Assembly: GCA_045653035.1 (NCBI GenBank)
Contig: JAZOLO010000009.1
Coordinates: 5,403 to 69,402, forward strand
Direction of reading: 5' to 3'
Source: RGIG6353 sp045653035
Lineage (GTDB): Bacteria; Bacillota; Clostridia; Oscillospirales; SIG627
DNA length: 64,000 bases
Shown: piece after piece, positions 41,398 through 49,338 of the stretch
Layout of the letters: each line of letters starts with the position of its first letter
Numbering within the stretch: the first letter of the stretch is position 1
The notes under the pieces: model-generated
Seen by the model: only the letters and a program-made list of their open reading frames with translations
Told to the model about the DNA's origin: nothing
Databases searched by the model: none
Program-made: the position numbers and the translations under genes

Positions 41398-42369
41398 ATG
41401 AAATCTCCATCACAAGTTAAAGTTTCAACTATCAGCTTTATAGTAGCTTTGGTTTTATCCATTGCAGTCTTTGGCTGTATTGCCTTTTTTGCAATATCAG
41501 GCTTTCTTGAAGCAGAGCCCGTCGAAGAGAATGGCGATGATATTACCCAGGAATTAGAGAAGAAAGACCCCGAATCTGGTGAAGTTATCTCTCCCGACGT
41601 GATAGAGAAAATAGAAGGTGACAGCTTCTCTGTGCTTGTTGCGGGCTACGGTCTCGGCGAGGATTCTTTTGATGCTATGGTAGTTTTAGATGTAAATAAG
41701 GAAGAACAGAAGGTTACGATTTACCCCATAAATGTTGACACAAAGGTGTATGTAGGTCATGCAGACGGAATGGGAAACCTCAATATCAGACTGGGCGACC
41801 TTATAAAGTACGAGAATATGCAGTATACCGTTGATAAGATAAAGGCAACTACAGGCCTTAAGGTGTCAAATTATCTCACCTTTACTGCAGAAGGATTTAT
41901 CGAAGCATTTGATAAGTTTAACGCAAACGGCGATTATACATACGTTGTTTCTAAGGACATGGAGCATTTTTATGCCGATGTTCCCCAAGCGACTGTCGAG
42001 GAAGAAGAAGCTGTAGAGGATTTATCCAAATACAACATTTCTTTCAAGAAGGGCGATAAGCTTACGTCAGGTCTTGACGTTTACAACATGCTGAGATATA
42101 AAGGAGATTCCTCCTCTGACCGTATTACAAGACAGGCAGGTTTTGTACGCGACGTTCTTCAAAAGATTATTCCTGCACACTTCAAGGAAGGAAGCCTCTC
42201 AAAAATTGTAGTTGATGCACAGGCACTTCTAAAACTTACACACTCGATTTCTACTAACATTTCGGCAGGTACGTTTATCACCGAAACCTTTGACCTTATA
42301 TCCAAGATACCCGAATTTTCATTTGCCACTTCATCAAAGTTCACTAACGGTATCACTAATTTCAAATAA
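41398..42369 (+). CDS. LytR-CpsA-Psr (LCP)-like protein, divergent active site
   Basis: LCP proteins transfer undecaprenyl-linked glycopolymers to peptidoglycan. This 323-aa protein has one N-terminal membrane anchor (residues 12-36) and an extracellular LCP fold with the motifs SFSVLVAGYGLGEDSFDAMV near residue 77, and GLDVYNMLRYKGD with SDRITRQAGFVRDVLQK near residue 230. The family usually has an Arg-Asp pair after the central strand (IPRDT); here the equivalent reads INVDT, so the Arg is absent. It may be a reduced-activity or regulatory LCP. It is followed by two genes for secreted cell-wall proteins. Confidence 0.75.
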   Translation: MKSPSQVKVSTISFIVALVLSIAVFGCIAFFAISGFLEAEPVEENGDDITQELEKKDPESGEVISPDVIEKIEGDSFSVLVAGYGLGEDSFDAMVVLDVNKEEQKVTIYPINVDTKVYVGHADGMGNLNIRLGDLIKYENMQYTVDKIKATTGLKVSNYLTFTAEGFIEAFDKFNANGDYTYVVSKDMEHFYADVPQATVEEEEAVEDLSKYNISFKKGDKLTSGLDVYNMLRYKGDSSSDRITRQAGFVRDVLQKIIPAHFKEGSLSKIVVDAQALLKLTHSISTNISAGTFITETFDLISKIPEFSFATSSKFTNGITNFK

Positions 42370-42396
42370 AAACAAAAAAGTTAAAAGGGGAAGAAT

Positions 42397-42969
42397 ATGA
42401 AAAAAATAACAGTTATTTTGTTATCCGTTTTGCTAGCCGTTTCGGTTATTACCGCACTTTTTTCTGTAAGTGCCGAATATTCCGATTCCGACCCCCTTGT
42501 TACCCTTAGCTACATAAATGAAACGGTAATACCCAAGATTACAGAAGAAGTCAAAAATGCAGTTCTTGCAATCGTTGACGAAAAGTATGCACCAAAAGCA
42601 GAAGACCCCGAAATACCTGAAGAGCCCGAAGTTCCCGAAGAACCTGAAGAACCTGCTACCTCTGCAAAGGACCTTGACAGCTTGAAATATACAGTTGTAT
42701 TTCTTGCAAAAGGACAGAAGCTCATGGCAACTGGTGCTGAAACCTCCTCTCTTGAAGTTATTCTCAGAGCAGGAACCGTCGTTGCGGTTTCTCCATTCAA
42801 CGACCAAGGAATAGCCGACCTTACCTCCTCCAAGGAGCTTTATAATAATGACCCCCTTGTAAAAAACAACTATTGCATCATTCCGAGAGGAAGTGACGGT
42901 AGGGGCATATTTGCTGAAAATGGCGATGCCTATATTCTGGTGAGAGGAGAGTACGAAATTGTTCAATAA
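42397..42969 (+). CDS. Secreted protein of unknown function (190 aa)
   Basis: I do not recognise this protein. It has a signal peptide (residues 1-27, hydrophobic LLSVLLAVSVITALFSVSA), then an acidic Pro/Glu linker (about 66-90, repeats of the PEEPEVPEEPE type) and a globular C-terminal part (YTVVFLAKGQKLMATGA, SLEVILRAGTVVAVSPFNDQ, YILVRGEYEIV). SD AGGGGAAG precedes the ATG. Its last 11 bp overlap the start of the SpoIID/LytB-like gene, so expression and probably function are linked; it may bind or present a wall component. Confidence 0.72.
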   Translation: MKKITVILLSVLLAVSVITALFSVSAEYSDSDPLVTLSYINETVIPKITEEVKNAVLAIVDEKYAPKAEDPEIPEEPEVPEEPEEPATSAKDLDSLKYTVVFLAKGQKLMATGAETSSLEVILRAGTVVAVSPFNDQGIADLTSSKELYNNDPLVKNNYCIIPRGSDGRGIFAENGDAYILVRGEYEIVQ

Positions 42970-45040
42970 CAACAAAGCCAAGAAGATGGTTCGTGTAATA
43001 GCCCTTATTCTTGCAGTACTTATGGTACTTGGTATAGCGGTTATTGCTTTGGAAGCATTGGCAGAAGACGAAATTTCAACAACCGAAACTGTTGAACAGA
43101 CCGTTAGCGGAGATGAAATCTCCGCTGACGAGTCCAAGGTTCCGTCAACAACAGACGAAACACAGCCCGATGAAGAAGTGACAGACAAGACAGTTATTCC
43201 TGAACTTCCGTCGGGTTATTCTTATCTTACGGATCCCTCTCTTACCCCTAGAAACTTAAACGGTCTTGTACCTCACCTTGATACAGTTACTCACTCTGTA
43301 AGAGTCGGAGTATTCTATATCTACGGCTCCAATAACTGCCTTGCCTTCAGTCACAACATATCATCGGATAAAGGTCTTGTTTTTTATACCACAATGAATG
43401 ACGAGTACCTTTTCTATAAAACGAGCGAAAAAGGCGTTACGGTGATGCGCGACTTTTCTGCCGCAAAAAATTCTGCCGACAAATATTACCACACAACAAG
43501 CGGAAATACACACATAATATATCATTGTATAACCAAGGAAAGCGTTGACCTTGATAAGGTAGATGAAACTATTGAAGCCTTCAGTTCAAAGCTTCCCGAA
43601 AATACTGCAATATTTCCCCTCTACGTTGACGGTAAAGCGTATATAGGAGTTGGCACTTATAAGGACAAGGCGACATCAGAAGCTGATTGCCCTAATATGC
43701 AGAGCCTTCTCGGTGTTGAATTTGTACCTCGCACCCCCAATAATTCCTCAATCAGTGTAGTTGAAACTATAAGCGGGAAAATACTTTTCAAGATTGATAC
43801 AACAAGCCACCCTCTTTACGTTCGTCCCATGCAGGACGGCGAAAAAGAGAGATATATCAAGAGTGCTGTAGGAAATATTTTTGACGGCACCTTTGAATAT
43901 AAGACCACCATTGACGGCATGTATCTTGTAAATATACTTGATATAGAGGACTATATAAAGAGCGTTTTGCCCTATGAAATTTCAGCATCATGGCCCGAGG
44001 AAACACTCAAAGCCTTTTCTATAGTAGTGCGTTCATATACCCTTGCCATGCAGTATAAAAACCACCGCAATCAGGACTTCGATATGTGTGACGAAACTCA
44101 CTGTCAGGCATACCGAGGCAGACTCCGTTCAATAGATAAAACGGATTTTGCAGTTGAAGCTACGAATAATATAGTACTGGCATATAATTCCAAAATATGT
44201 GAAACATTTTATCATGCAATATCGGGTGGCGTTACAGAATCCGCCGAGCTTGTATGGGGAGGCAAAGGCTATGACTATCTTGTTTCACAAAATATACCCG
44301 ATGAAAAATATGAGAACTATACTAACGGTGTATGGAAATTCGAGGTATCTGAAAAAGAACTTTTCAACTATCTGCAGACAAACTCCACAGTATCAAAGTA
44401 CGTTAAGCACCCCATAACGTCGGTACGTATATCGAAATATACCGACGCAGGCTATGCTTACGAGCTTGAAATTATTGATGAAAGTGGAACTGTATCCACC
44501 TTTACTAAATGTGATAATGTCAGAACTATTCTTTCAAAGTACTGCAAATCCGCAAGACTTACTATCGGTAAATCCACAGGAGTCAAAGTGAATGACGGTG
44601 AGAGCGTTGTGCTCGACCCATATAACATAATAGCAACAGATAAAGACGGAAATGCCGTTCGCTTTACTGCCTCCGTGGGAGATAATGTAAATTGTAAGAC
44701 GGTTATCAGTGGAAAAGGCGAAATAACCGAGCTTAAATCCGACAGCAATAACTACGTTATATCGGGAACGGGTTGGGGACACGGTGTAGGACTCAGCCAG
44801 TACGGTGCAAGAGATATGGCAAATAACGGTTATAAATGGCAGGAAATAGCCCTATATTTCTTCCCGAAATCCTATCTCGCACACCTCTCGGATCTCTCAA
44901 CTCCCATAGACGGAACAGATATTCCCGTTATACCAGAGCCCGAACCGGAGCCAGAACCCGAACACCCCGAAGAGGACGAAGAAGACGAAAAACCTGTTAT
45001 CCCCGAAAAAGAACCTTTCAAGCCTATTAAAATCGTATAA
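42959..45040 (+). CDS. SpoIID/LytB-domain protein
   Basis: This secreted or membrane-anchored wall protein has 693 aa. TTG 42959 follows a GGAG SD inside the previous gene. An N-terminal signal/anchor (residues about 9-32) is followed by a low-complexity acidic region. The SpoIID/LytB domain spans about 290-640: NILDIEDYIKSVLPYEIS, SWPEETLKAFSIVVRSYTL, ETFYHAISGGVTESAELVWG and GTGWGHGVGLSQYGARDMA. SpoIID is a lytic transglycosylase cleaving denuded glycans during engulfment; LytB relatives act on the amidase. The C terminus is a repetitive PEPEPEPE-type acidic tail with IPEKEPFKPIK at the end. It could be the sporulation SpoIID or a vegetative homologue. Confidence 0.87.
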   Translation: MFNNNKAKKMVRVIALILAVLMVLGIAVIALEALAEDEISTTETVEQTVSGDEISADESKVPSTTDETQPDEEVTDKTVIPELPSGYSYLTDPSLTPRNLNGLVPHLDTVTHSVRVGVFYIYGSNNCLAFSHNISSDKGLVFYTTMNDEYLFYKTSEKGVTVMRDFSAAKNSADKYYHTTSGNTHIIYHCITKESVDLDKVDETIEAFSSKLPENTAIFPLYVDGKAYIGVGTYKDKATSEADCPNMQSLLGVEFVPRTPNNSSISVVETISGKILFKIDTTSHPLYVRPMQDGEKERYIKSAVGNIFDGTFEYKTTIDGMYLVNILDIEDYIKSVLPYEISASWPEETLKAFSIVVRSYTLAMQYKNHRNQDFDMCDETHCQAYRGRLRSIDKTDFAVEATNNIVLAYNSKICETFYHAISGGVTESAELVWGGKGYDYLVSQNIPDEKYENYTNGVWKFEVSEKELFNYLQTNSTVSKYVKHPITSVRISKYTDAGYAYELEIIDESGTVSTFTKCDNVRTILSKYCKSARLTIGKSTGVKVNDGESVVLDPYNIIATDKDGNAVRFTASVGDNVNCKTVISGKGEITELKSDSNNYVISGTGWGHGVGLSQYGARDMANNGYKWQEIALYFFPKSYLAHLSDLSTPIDGTDIPVIPEPEPEPEPEHPEEDEEDEKPVIPEKEPFKPIKIV

Positions 45041-45043
45041 AGC

Positions 45044-45074
45044 TAAAAGAGAGACTTAAGAAGTCTCTCTTTTA
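45044..45074. terminator. Bidirectional terminator after the SpoIID/LytB gene
   Basis: A 14-bp perfect stem (45044-45057 with 45061-45074, 3-nt loop) lies between the convergent SpoIID/LytB-like and NUDIX genes, with A and T runs at the ends. Confidence 0.9.
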
Positions 45075-45085
45075 TGTTGTATAGA

Positions 45086-45625
45086 CTATTTACTTTGTGT
45101 CTTGTACCATATCTTCATTACAAGGCTTTGAGTCTTTCCGTCTGTAATTTCACCTGACATAACCATTTCCACCGCTTTTTCAAGTGGGATTTTAACAACG
45201 TCAAGAAATTCATCCTCGTCGGGATTTGCCACTCCCGCATTAAGTCCCGTTGCAAGATAAAGCCTTATATTCTCGTCGGAAAATCCTGCTGTAGAAATGA
45301 AGTCACCCATATACTCTACATTATCAGCTGTGTACCCGGTTTCCTCTTTAAGCTCTCTTACAGCACAAAGATAAGGGTCCTCGTCTTTAGTGTCAAGCTT
45401 TCCCGCAGGAAGCTCCAAAAGCTCACACCCGAGAGCATAGCGGTACTGCCTAACCATTATAAGCTCGTTTTCATCCGTTAATGGTGCAACACATGCAGCC
45501 CCCTTGTGCCTTACAACGTCTCTTGTTGAGATAGTGCCGTTTTCAAGCTCAACAGTATCAAGATATACCTTTACAACATATCCATCGTATTTAAGCACGC
45601 TTTTTATTTGCTTTTCCGTATGCAT
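45086..45625 (-). CDS. NUDIX hydrolase, ADP-ribose pyrophosphatase-like
   Basis: NUDIX enzymes hydrolyse nucleoside diphosphates linked to other groups. This 179-aa protein has the NUDIX box AGKLDTKDEDPYLCAVRELK followed by EETGYTAD (box about residues 94-120), and LVDTVEL- and MVRQYRYALGCELLELP-type segments typical of the ADP-ribose pyrophosphatase (NudF-like) class. It is probably cytoplasmic housekeeping. It is followed by the convergent terminator and lies 8 bp after the dGTPase-like gene, with which it is probably co-transcribed. Confidence 0.9.
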   Translation of the reverse strand: MHTEKQIKSVLKYDGYVVKVYLDTVELENGTISTRDVVRHKGAACVAPLTDENELIMVRQYRYALGCELLELPAGKLDTKDEDPYLCAVRELKEETGYTADNVEYMGDFISTAGFSDENIRLYLATGLNAGVANPDEDEFLDVVKIPLEKAVEMVMSGEITDGKTQSLVMKIWYKTQSK

Positions 45626-45633
45626 TTTACACC

Positions 45634-46836
45634 TCAGAAGCTTATTATTTCATTGTACGTTTCAATGGCAAAATTATCCGTCATACCAGAAATATAAGTT
45701 ATTATTGCTTTTTTGTAGTCATATTCGTTTTCAATATTGAAAATCACTTTGTTTTGGTACGTATCACTCTTAAGAGCAGTGTATCTCAAAAGCCACGACT
45801 TAAAGCCTTCACCCGTTTTAGGATAAACTCTTTCGAGTGTTTCAAGCTCCTTTATGGTGTCCTTTCCCTTGAAGCATTCGGAGAGCACTTCGTATATTTG
45901 TGAAATGATTAGCTCGAAATACTTGTCAGAATATTCAACGCGACGGCATCTGTAGATGTTTTTAAGATTGAATCGGTTAACTACGTCCATCGCCTTCTTT
46001 ATTTCGGGAGAAAAGGCAATTCCACGCTCAGGGGATGAGTTTTCACAAACGTCTGAAATAAACCTGTTTATGAGAATGGTGTTGTTTATTTTTTCACCAA
46101 GTATCTCTTTAAGCTCCGCCTGAAGCTCGTCAAGCTTTTCGGGAAGAAGAATACCAAGCCCCATGGCATCGTTAATATCTCGTCCGATATACGAAATTTT
46201 ATCCGAGATTTTAACAACGCAACCCTCGTATGTAAAGGGCTGATACTGGGCAGGGAAGGTGTAAAATTTTTCAAGGTCGAGAAACTCATCTCTCGGTATA
46301 ATGCCGTCGTCGCTTACCTCTCCGCAGTGGGAAATAATGCCGTCACGGACTCCATAGGTTAAATTGAGATTTCTCTTGCACTTTTCATAATCTTCAAGAA
46401 GCTCTGTTGAGTCAACAGTCCAAAGCCCGTTTCTCTCGTGCCAGAATTTTTCACCTATTTCTTTTTCTGAAATCTTTGATAAGAATTTTTCACCCTTATG
46501 CCCGAAAGGAGCGTGACCGATGTCGTGTGCTACAGATATCGCACGTGTAAGCTCGGTATTGAGACCGAGAAACTTTGCAATGGTATAGCTTATTGACTCA
46601 ACGTGATTTACGTGCTCTATACGAGTGCATATATGGTCGCTTTGAGGGGAGAAGAAAACCTGAGTTTTAGTTTTCAGCCTTCTGTAAGCGGAGGAATGTA
46701 TAATTCTTGTGTAGTCCCTTAAAAAGTCACTTCTTATATCTCCGTCTTGATGATAAAGAGGTGTCTCACGGGTAATTATTTCTTTCCATTTAGGGTTTTT
46801 CATACCTGCCGCATAGGGCTTTAATATATCCTTCAT
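45634..46836 (-). CDS. dGTPase-like HD-domain triphosphohydrolase
   Basis: This 400-aa protein of the Dgt-like family degrades deoxynucleoside triphosphates to the nucleoside plus triphosphate. The HD metal site is visible: RIEHVNHVESISYTI near residue 70, then AISVAHDIGHAPFGHKGE near residue 100 with the His-Asp pair, and DKISYIGRDINDAMG near residue 212. The N terminus RSDFLRDYTRIIHSSAYRRL with KTQVF is highly typical. The transcript starts at a promoter (46859-46887) whose -35 is in the end of the ylmC gene. Confidence 0.93.
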   Translation of the reverse strand: MKDILKPYAAGMKNPKWKEIITRETPLYHQDGDIRSDFLRDYTRIIHSSAYRRLKTKTQVFFSPQSDHICTRIEHVNHVESISYTIAKFLGLNTELTRAISVAHDIGHAPFGHKGEKFLSKISEKEIGEKFWHERNGLWTVDSTELLEDYEKCKRNLNLTYGVRDGIISHCGEVSDDGIIPRDEFLDLEKFYTFPAQYQPFTYEGCVVKISDKISYIGRDINDAMGLGILLPEKLDELQAELKEILGEKINNTILINRFISDVCENSSPERGIAFSPEIKKAMDVVNRFNLKNIYRCRRVEYSDKYFELIISQIYEVLSECFKGKDTIKELETLERVYPKTGEGFKSWLLRYTALKSDTYQNKVIFNIENEYDYKKAIITYISGMTDNFAIETYNEIISF

Positions 46837-46858
46837 ATTTACACTCCCTTCTGCAAAA

Positions 46859-46887
46859 ATTATAGCAGATATTTCCTGATATTACAA
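46859..46887 (-). promoter_or_regulatory. Promoter for the dGTPase-NUDIX pair
   Basis: On the minus strand, TTGTAA (46882-46887) and a perfect TATAAT (46859-46864) are 17 bp apart. The -35 covers the stop codon of the ylmC gene. Confidence 0.75.
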
Positions 46888-47166
46888 CAGTTTTTTTGGC
46901 TTTACCGTACAGGTACAGGCGGATTTTATAAGAATTGTGTCGCTACCTATCCGTACAATGTCGTCGTAACAGAATTTTTTTATTTCACGTGTCTTTGCGA
47001 AAGGTGATTTACAAGGTACAGGTACACAAAGAAATCTTATAATACCTCTCTCCGCATCTATTTCTCCGTCTGTGACAAAGCCCAGCCTTTCACCCGTTGC
47101 CGTATTTATTACTTCTTTTGAAAAAAGCTCACTTATTGTGAGGCATCTTGTTGTAATTTCGCCCAT
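46882..47166 (-). CDS. ylmC: YlmC/YmxH-family sporulation-associated protein
   Basis: YlmC/YmxH proteins are small PRC-barrel-like proteins found almost only in spore formers. The product is 94 aa from ATG 47166 (MGEITTRCL), chosen because GGAGG lies 5 bases upstream; the in-frame ATG four codons earlier overlaps that SD. The fold motif GFVTDGEIDAERGIIRFLCV and the C-terminal DDIVRIGSDTILIK match the family. In most Clostridia sigG lies between sigE and this gene; here the ylmC ATG is only 15 bp past the sigE stop, so sigG is absent at this locus. Confidence 0.9.
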   Translation of the reverse strand: MGEITTRCLTISELFSKEVINTATGERLGFVTDGEIDAERGIIRFLCVPVPCKSPFAKTREIKKFCYDDIVRIGSDTILIKSACTCTVKPKKLL

Positions 47167-47181
47167 AAAAGCCTCCATATT

Positions 47182-47904
47182 TTAGAAAATACCGCTCTGT
47201 TTAATTATATCGCGTTTGAGCTCTTTTATGATTCTTTTTTCAAGTCTCGATATATAAGACTGTGAGATTCCCATTGTATCTGCAAGCTCCTTTTGAGTAA
47301 GCTCACGCCTGCCGTAAAGTCCGAAGCGTTTAATAATTATCTCTCGGTCTCTGTCATTCAGCCTTTCTATGGCGCGGTGTATTATTATCCTTTCTTCCTC
47401 AGCCTCCAGTCCCTTTTGTACCTCGTCTGAATCCGACCCCAGAATATCTCCCAAAAGTAGCTCGTTTCCGTCGGAATCGGTATTGAGAGGCTCGTCAATT
47501 GACACCTCCATTTTAAGAGGAGTTGTCTTTCTTATGAACATCAGTATTTCGTTTTCAATGCATTTTGAGGCGTAGGTTGCGATTTTTATATTCTTTGTGG
47601 GATTGAAGGTGTTGATAGCCTTTACAAGCCCTATAGTACCTATCGATACAAGGTCGTCAGTACCTATACCCGTTGACTCAAACTTTTTTGATATGTATAC
47701 TACAAGCCGAAGATTATGTGCAATTAGTGTATCACGACAGCTTTGCACTCTCTTTTCATCGTGACTTATAAGCCCTTCCATAATCTTTTTTTCTTCTTCT
47801 GCTGATAAGGGAGGAGGAAGTGTCCCTACAGAGCCCACGTAGTAGCTTTCGCTTTTAAAAAAAGATAATAAAAAAGCTTTAATTTTTTTGAAGATTTTTA
47901 TCAT
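47182..47904 (-). CDS. sigE: Sporulation sigma factor SigE (pro-sigma-E)
   Basis: SigE is the early mother-cell sigma factor, made as an inactive membrane-associated precursor. The 240-aa protein has an N-terminal hydrophobic pro-sequence (residues 1-20, MIKIFKKIKAFLLSFFKSES) before YYVGSVGTLPPPLS, the usual SpoIIGA cleavage region. Regions 2 to 4 follow, with NLRLVVYISKKFESTGIG, GLVKAINTFNPTKNIKIATY, ERLNDRDREIIIKRFGL and the HTH ADTMGISQSYISRLEKR. Its start overlaps the spoIIGA stop by 4 bp (ATGA), so the pair is coupled. Confidence 0.97.
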   Translation of the reverse strand: MIKIFKKIKAFLLSFFKSESYYVGSVGTLPPPLSAEEEKKIMEGLISHDEKRVQSCRDTLIAHNLRLVVYISKKFESTGIGTDDLVSIGTIGLVKAINTFNPTKNIKIATYASKCIENEILMFIRKTTPLKMEVSIDEPLNTDSDGNELLLGDILGSDSDEVQKGLEAEEERIIIHRAIERLNDRDREIIIKRFGLYGRRELTQKELADTMGISQSYISRLEKRIIKELKRDIIKQSGIF

Positions 47905-48668
47905 ATTACTCCCACTATACCGTCATATCCGCCAAACTCGCATCCTGTTGCATCTGGTACGACGATAAACTCCCTTTTATTGTATTTTTTTATATTAAAA
48001 TCAAGCCCGTCTGGAATAAACCCGTATTTTACACCGCTTCCCGAAGCAGTCTTAATAGGTATAGCAAATATCTTTTCACGCTTTAAAAAATCACTTGTAT
48101 CACCCGTTATATCCCTGATAGACTTTTGCTTTATGAATATTATTCTCCGTCCTGTCACGCTTTCTCTTGCAAGATTTCCGCTGTCTATCATAAGACATAC
48201 CTTTTTCTTTTTATTATTATGTTTTACCGTAGCGGTAACAGAGGTAGTGAGAAGCTTCTTTCTGACAAGTGCCTCGTATATTTTCTCTGCCCCTAAAATC
48301 ATGAACACACTTAAAAGAATTACTGCGCCAAACCTTATTCCGCTTTCTGGGAAAAATGTAAAGAGGGAAGAAACAGAGGTTACAAGTCCACCCATCAGTG
48401 CTTCTGTCAGAATAAAAATAATTGTACCTACAAGAAGCTTTTTCCTGCCTGTCACAGCAAAAACCATAAAACTTGCTACAGGAATATTAAGAAAATACAA
48501 GGATGGAAATAAGATAAACAAAATAGCCCACACTCCGCCAAGAGTTGCACCAATGAGTAGCTTTAACACCGACAGGGGAATAGACAGAACTTTTTTTGTA
48601 GCATAAAGACATATAAAATCTACCCCAAAGTTCAAAAAGAAAAATACGTCAACGTATATTTTCATCAC
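47901..48668 (-). CDS. spoIIGA: SpoIIGA, sigma-E precursor-processing aspartic protease
   Basis: SpoIIGA is the membrane-embedded protease that activates pro-SigE in the mother cell. The 255-aa protein has five or six N-terminal helices (residues 1-125) and a C-terminal retroviral-like aspartic protease domain. The catalytic Asp is in VCLMIDSGN (about residue 166), followed by LARESVTGRRIIFIKQ. The C terminus reads GYDGIVGVI. SD GGGGTGAT lies before ATG 48668. It forms an operon with sigE and is preceded by a spoIIG-like 22-bp-spaced promoter. Confidence 0.95.
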   Translation of the reverse strand: MMKIYVDVFFFLNFGVDFICLYATKKVLSIPLSVLKLLIGATLGGVWAILFILFPSLYFLNIPVASFMVFAVTGRKKLLVGTIIFILTEALMGGLVTSVSSLFTFFPESGIRFGAVILLSVFMILGAEKIYEALVRKKLLTTSVTATVKHNNKKKKVCLMIDSGNLARESVTGRRIIFIKQKSIRDITGDTSDFLKREKIFAIPIKTASGSGVKYGFIPDGLDFNIKKYNKREFIVVPDATGCEFGGYDGIVGVI

Positions 48669-48677
48669 CCCTAAAAA

Positions 48678-48711
48678 AGTATAATTTATAACAAGGGGAG
48701 TATTTTGTCAT
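48678..48711 (-). promoter_or_regulatory. spoIIG-type promoter with 22-bp spacing
   Basis: On the minus strand, ATGACA (48706-48711) and TATACT (48678-48683) are separated by 22 bp. The Bacillus subtilis spoIIG promoter has the same unusual 22-bp spacing and needs phosphorylated Spo0A. Two loose 0A-box-like sequences (TGTCATT at 48706 and TGTGAAA at 48714 on the plus strand) overlap its -35 side. Confidence 0.6.
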
Positions 48712-48725
48712 TTTGTGAAATAAAA

Positions 48726-48750
48726 ATCTGCTGTAAATTTTACAGCAGAT
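48726..48750 (-). terminator. Terminator of the upstream NUDIX gene
   Basis: A near-perfect palindrome (48726-48737 with 48739-48750; the real loop is larger) overlaps the NUDIX stop and is followed on the minus strand by a T-run. Confidence 0.85.
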
Positions 48751-49210
48751 AATTTTCATTATTAAGTTTTGCCTGAACAAGTGTGTCACCCTCATATACC
48801 AGCTTCATTGAGAAAAACGGCACATCCTTTACCATAAGGTCAAGAAAAAGCTTGTCACCCTCCCATAAAGGCAGTGAAGTTATTTTATCCTTTTCCACCC
48901 ATTCAAGAACACCCTCGTCACATTCTTTTATTTCACCCTCAAATTCTTTTCCAAGAAAAAGGTGCATATATTCGGTTTCCCATATATCCGATACAAACGT
49001 GACAATTCCTTTGTATTCAAATGAGGTAAGAGTCAGCCCCGTTTCCTCAAAGGTCTCTCTTATTACACATTCCTCGGGAGTTTCCTTATCCTCAAATTTT
49101 CCACCTACTCCGACCCATTTATCACGGTTTAAGTCATTTTCTTTTTTCGTCCTGTGAAGCATTAAATATCTTCCGTCTTTTTCTATATAGCAAAGAGTGG
49201 TATTTCTCAT
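48740..49210 (-). CDS. MutT-like NUDIX hydrolase
   Basis: This NUDIX protein of about 156 aa resembles the MutT/8-oxo-dGTP diphosphatase type. The box is GGKFEDKETPEECVIRETFE followed by ETGLTL (about residues 35-61), and the start MRNTTLCYIEKDGRYLML with a HRTKKENDLNRDKWVGVGGK run is typical. ATG 49210 is preferred over the in-frame GTG 9 bases earlier because the SD GAGGTG includes that GTG. It is divergent from dinB and could help clean the nucleotide pool, though a housekeeping role other than oxidised-nucleotide removal is possible. Confidence 0.9.
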   Translation of the reverse strand: MRNTTLCYIEKDGRYLMLHRTKKENDLNRDKWVGVGGKFEDKETPEECVIRETFEETGLTLTSFEYKGIVTFVSDIWETEYMHLFLGKEFEGEIKECDEGVLEWVEKDKITSLPLWEGDKLFLDLMVKDVPFFSMKLVYEGDTLVQAKLNNENYLL

Positions 49211-49289
49211 CCATTTCACCTCTACACTATTTTAACATATTTACCGTATTTTTCAATAGTTAAATGTTACGAAATATAGTAAAAACATA

Positions 49290-49317
49290 TTGACAATTTA
49301 CGAAATAGCGTTATAAT
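49290..49317 (+). promoter_or_regulatory. Promoter for dinB
   Basis: TTGACA (49290-49295) and a perfect TATAAT (49312-49317) are separated by 16 bp. I see no clear LexA box, so SOS control is not obvious. Confidence 0.75.
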
Positions 49318-49338
49318 TATATAGAAAGCAGGTGTAAA

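Noticed and set aside
49290..49338. LexA/SOS box before dinB
   Set aside because: No CGAAC-N4-GTTCG-like site could be found near the promoter.
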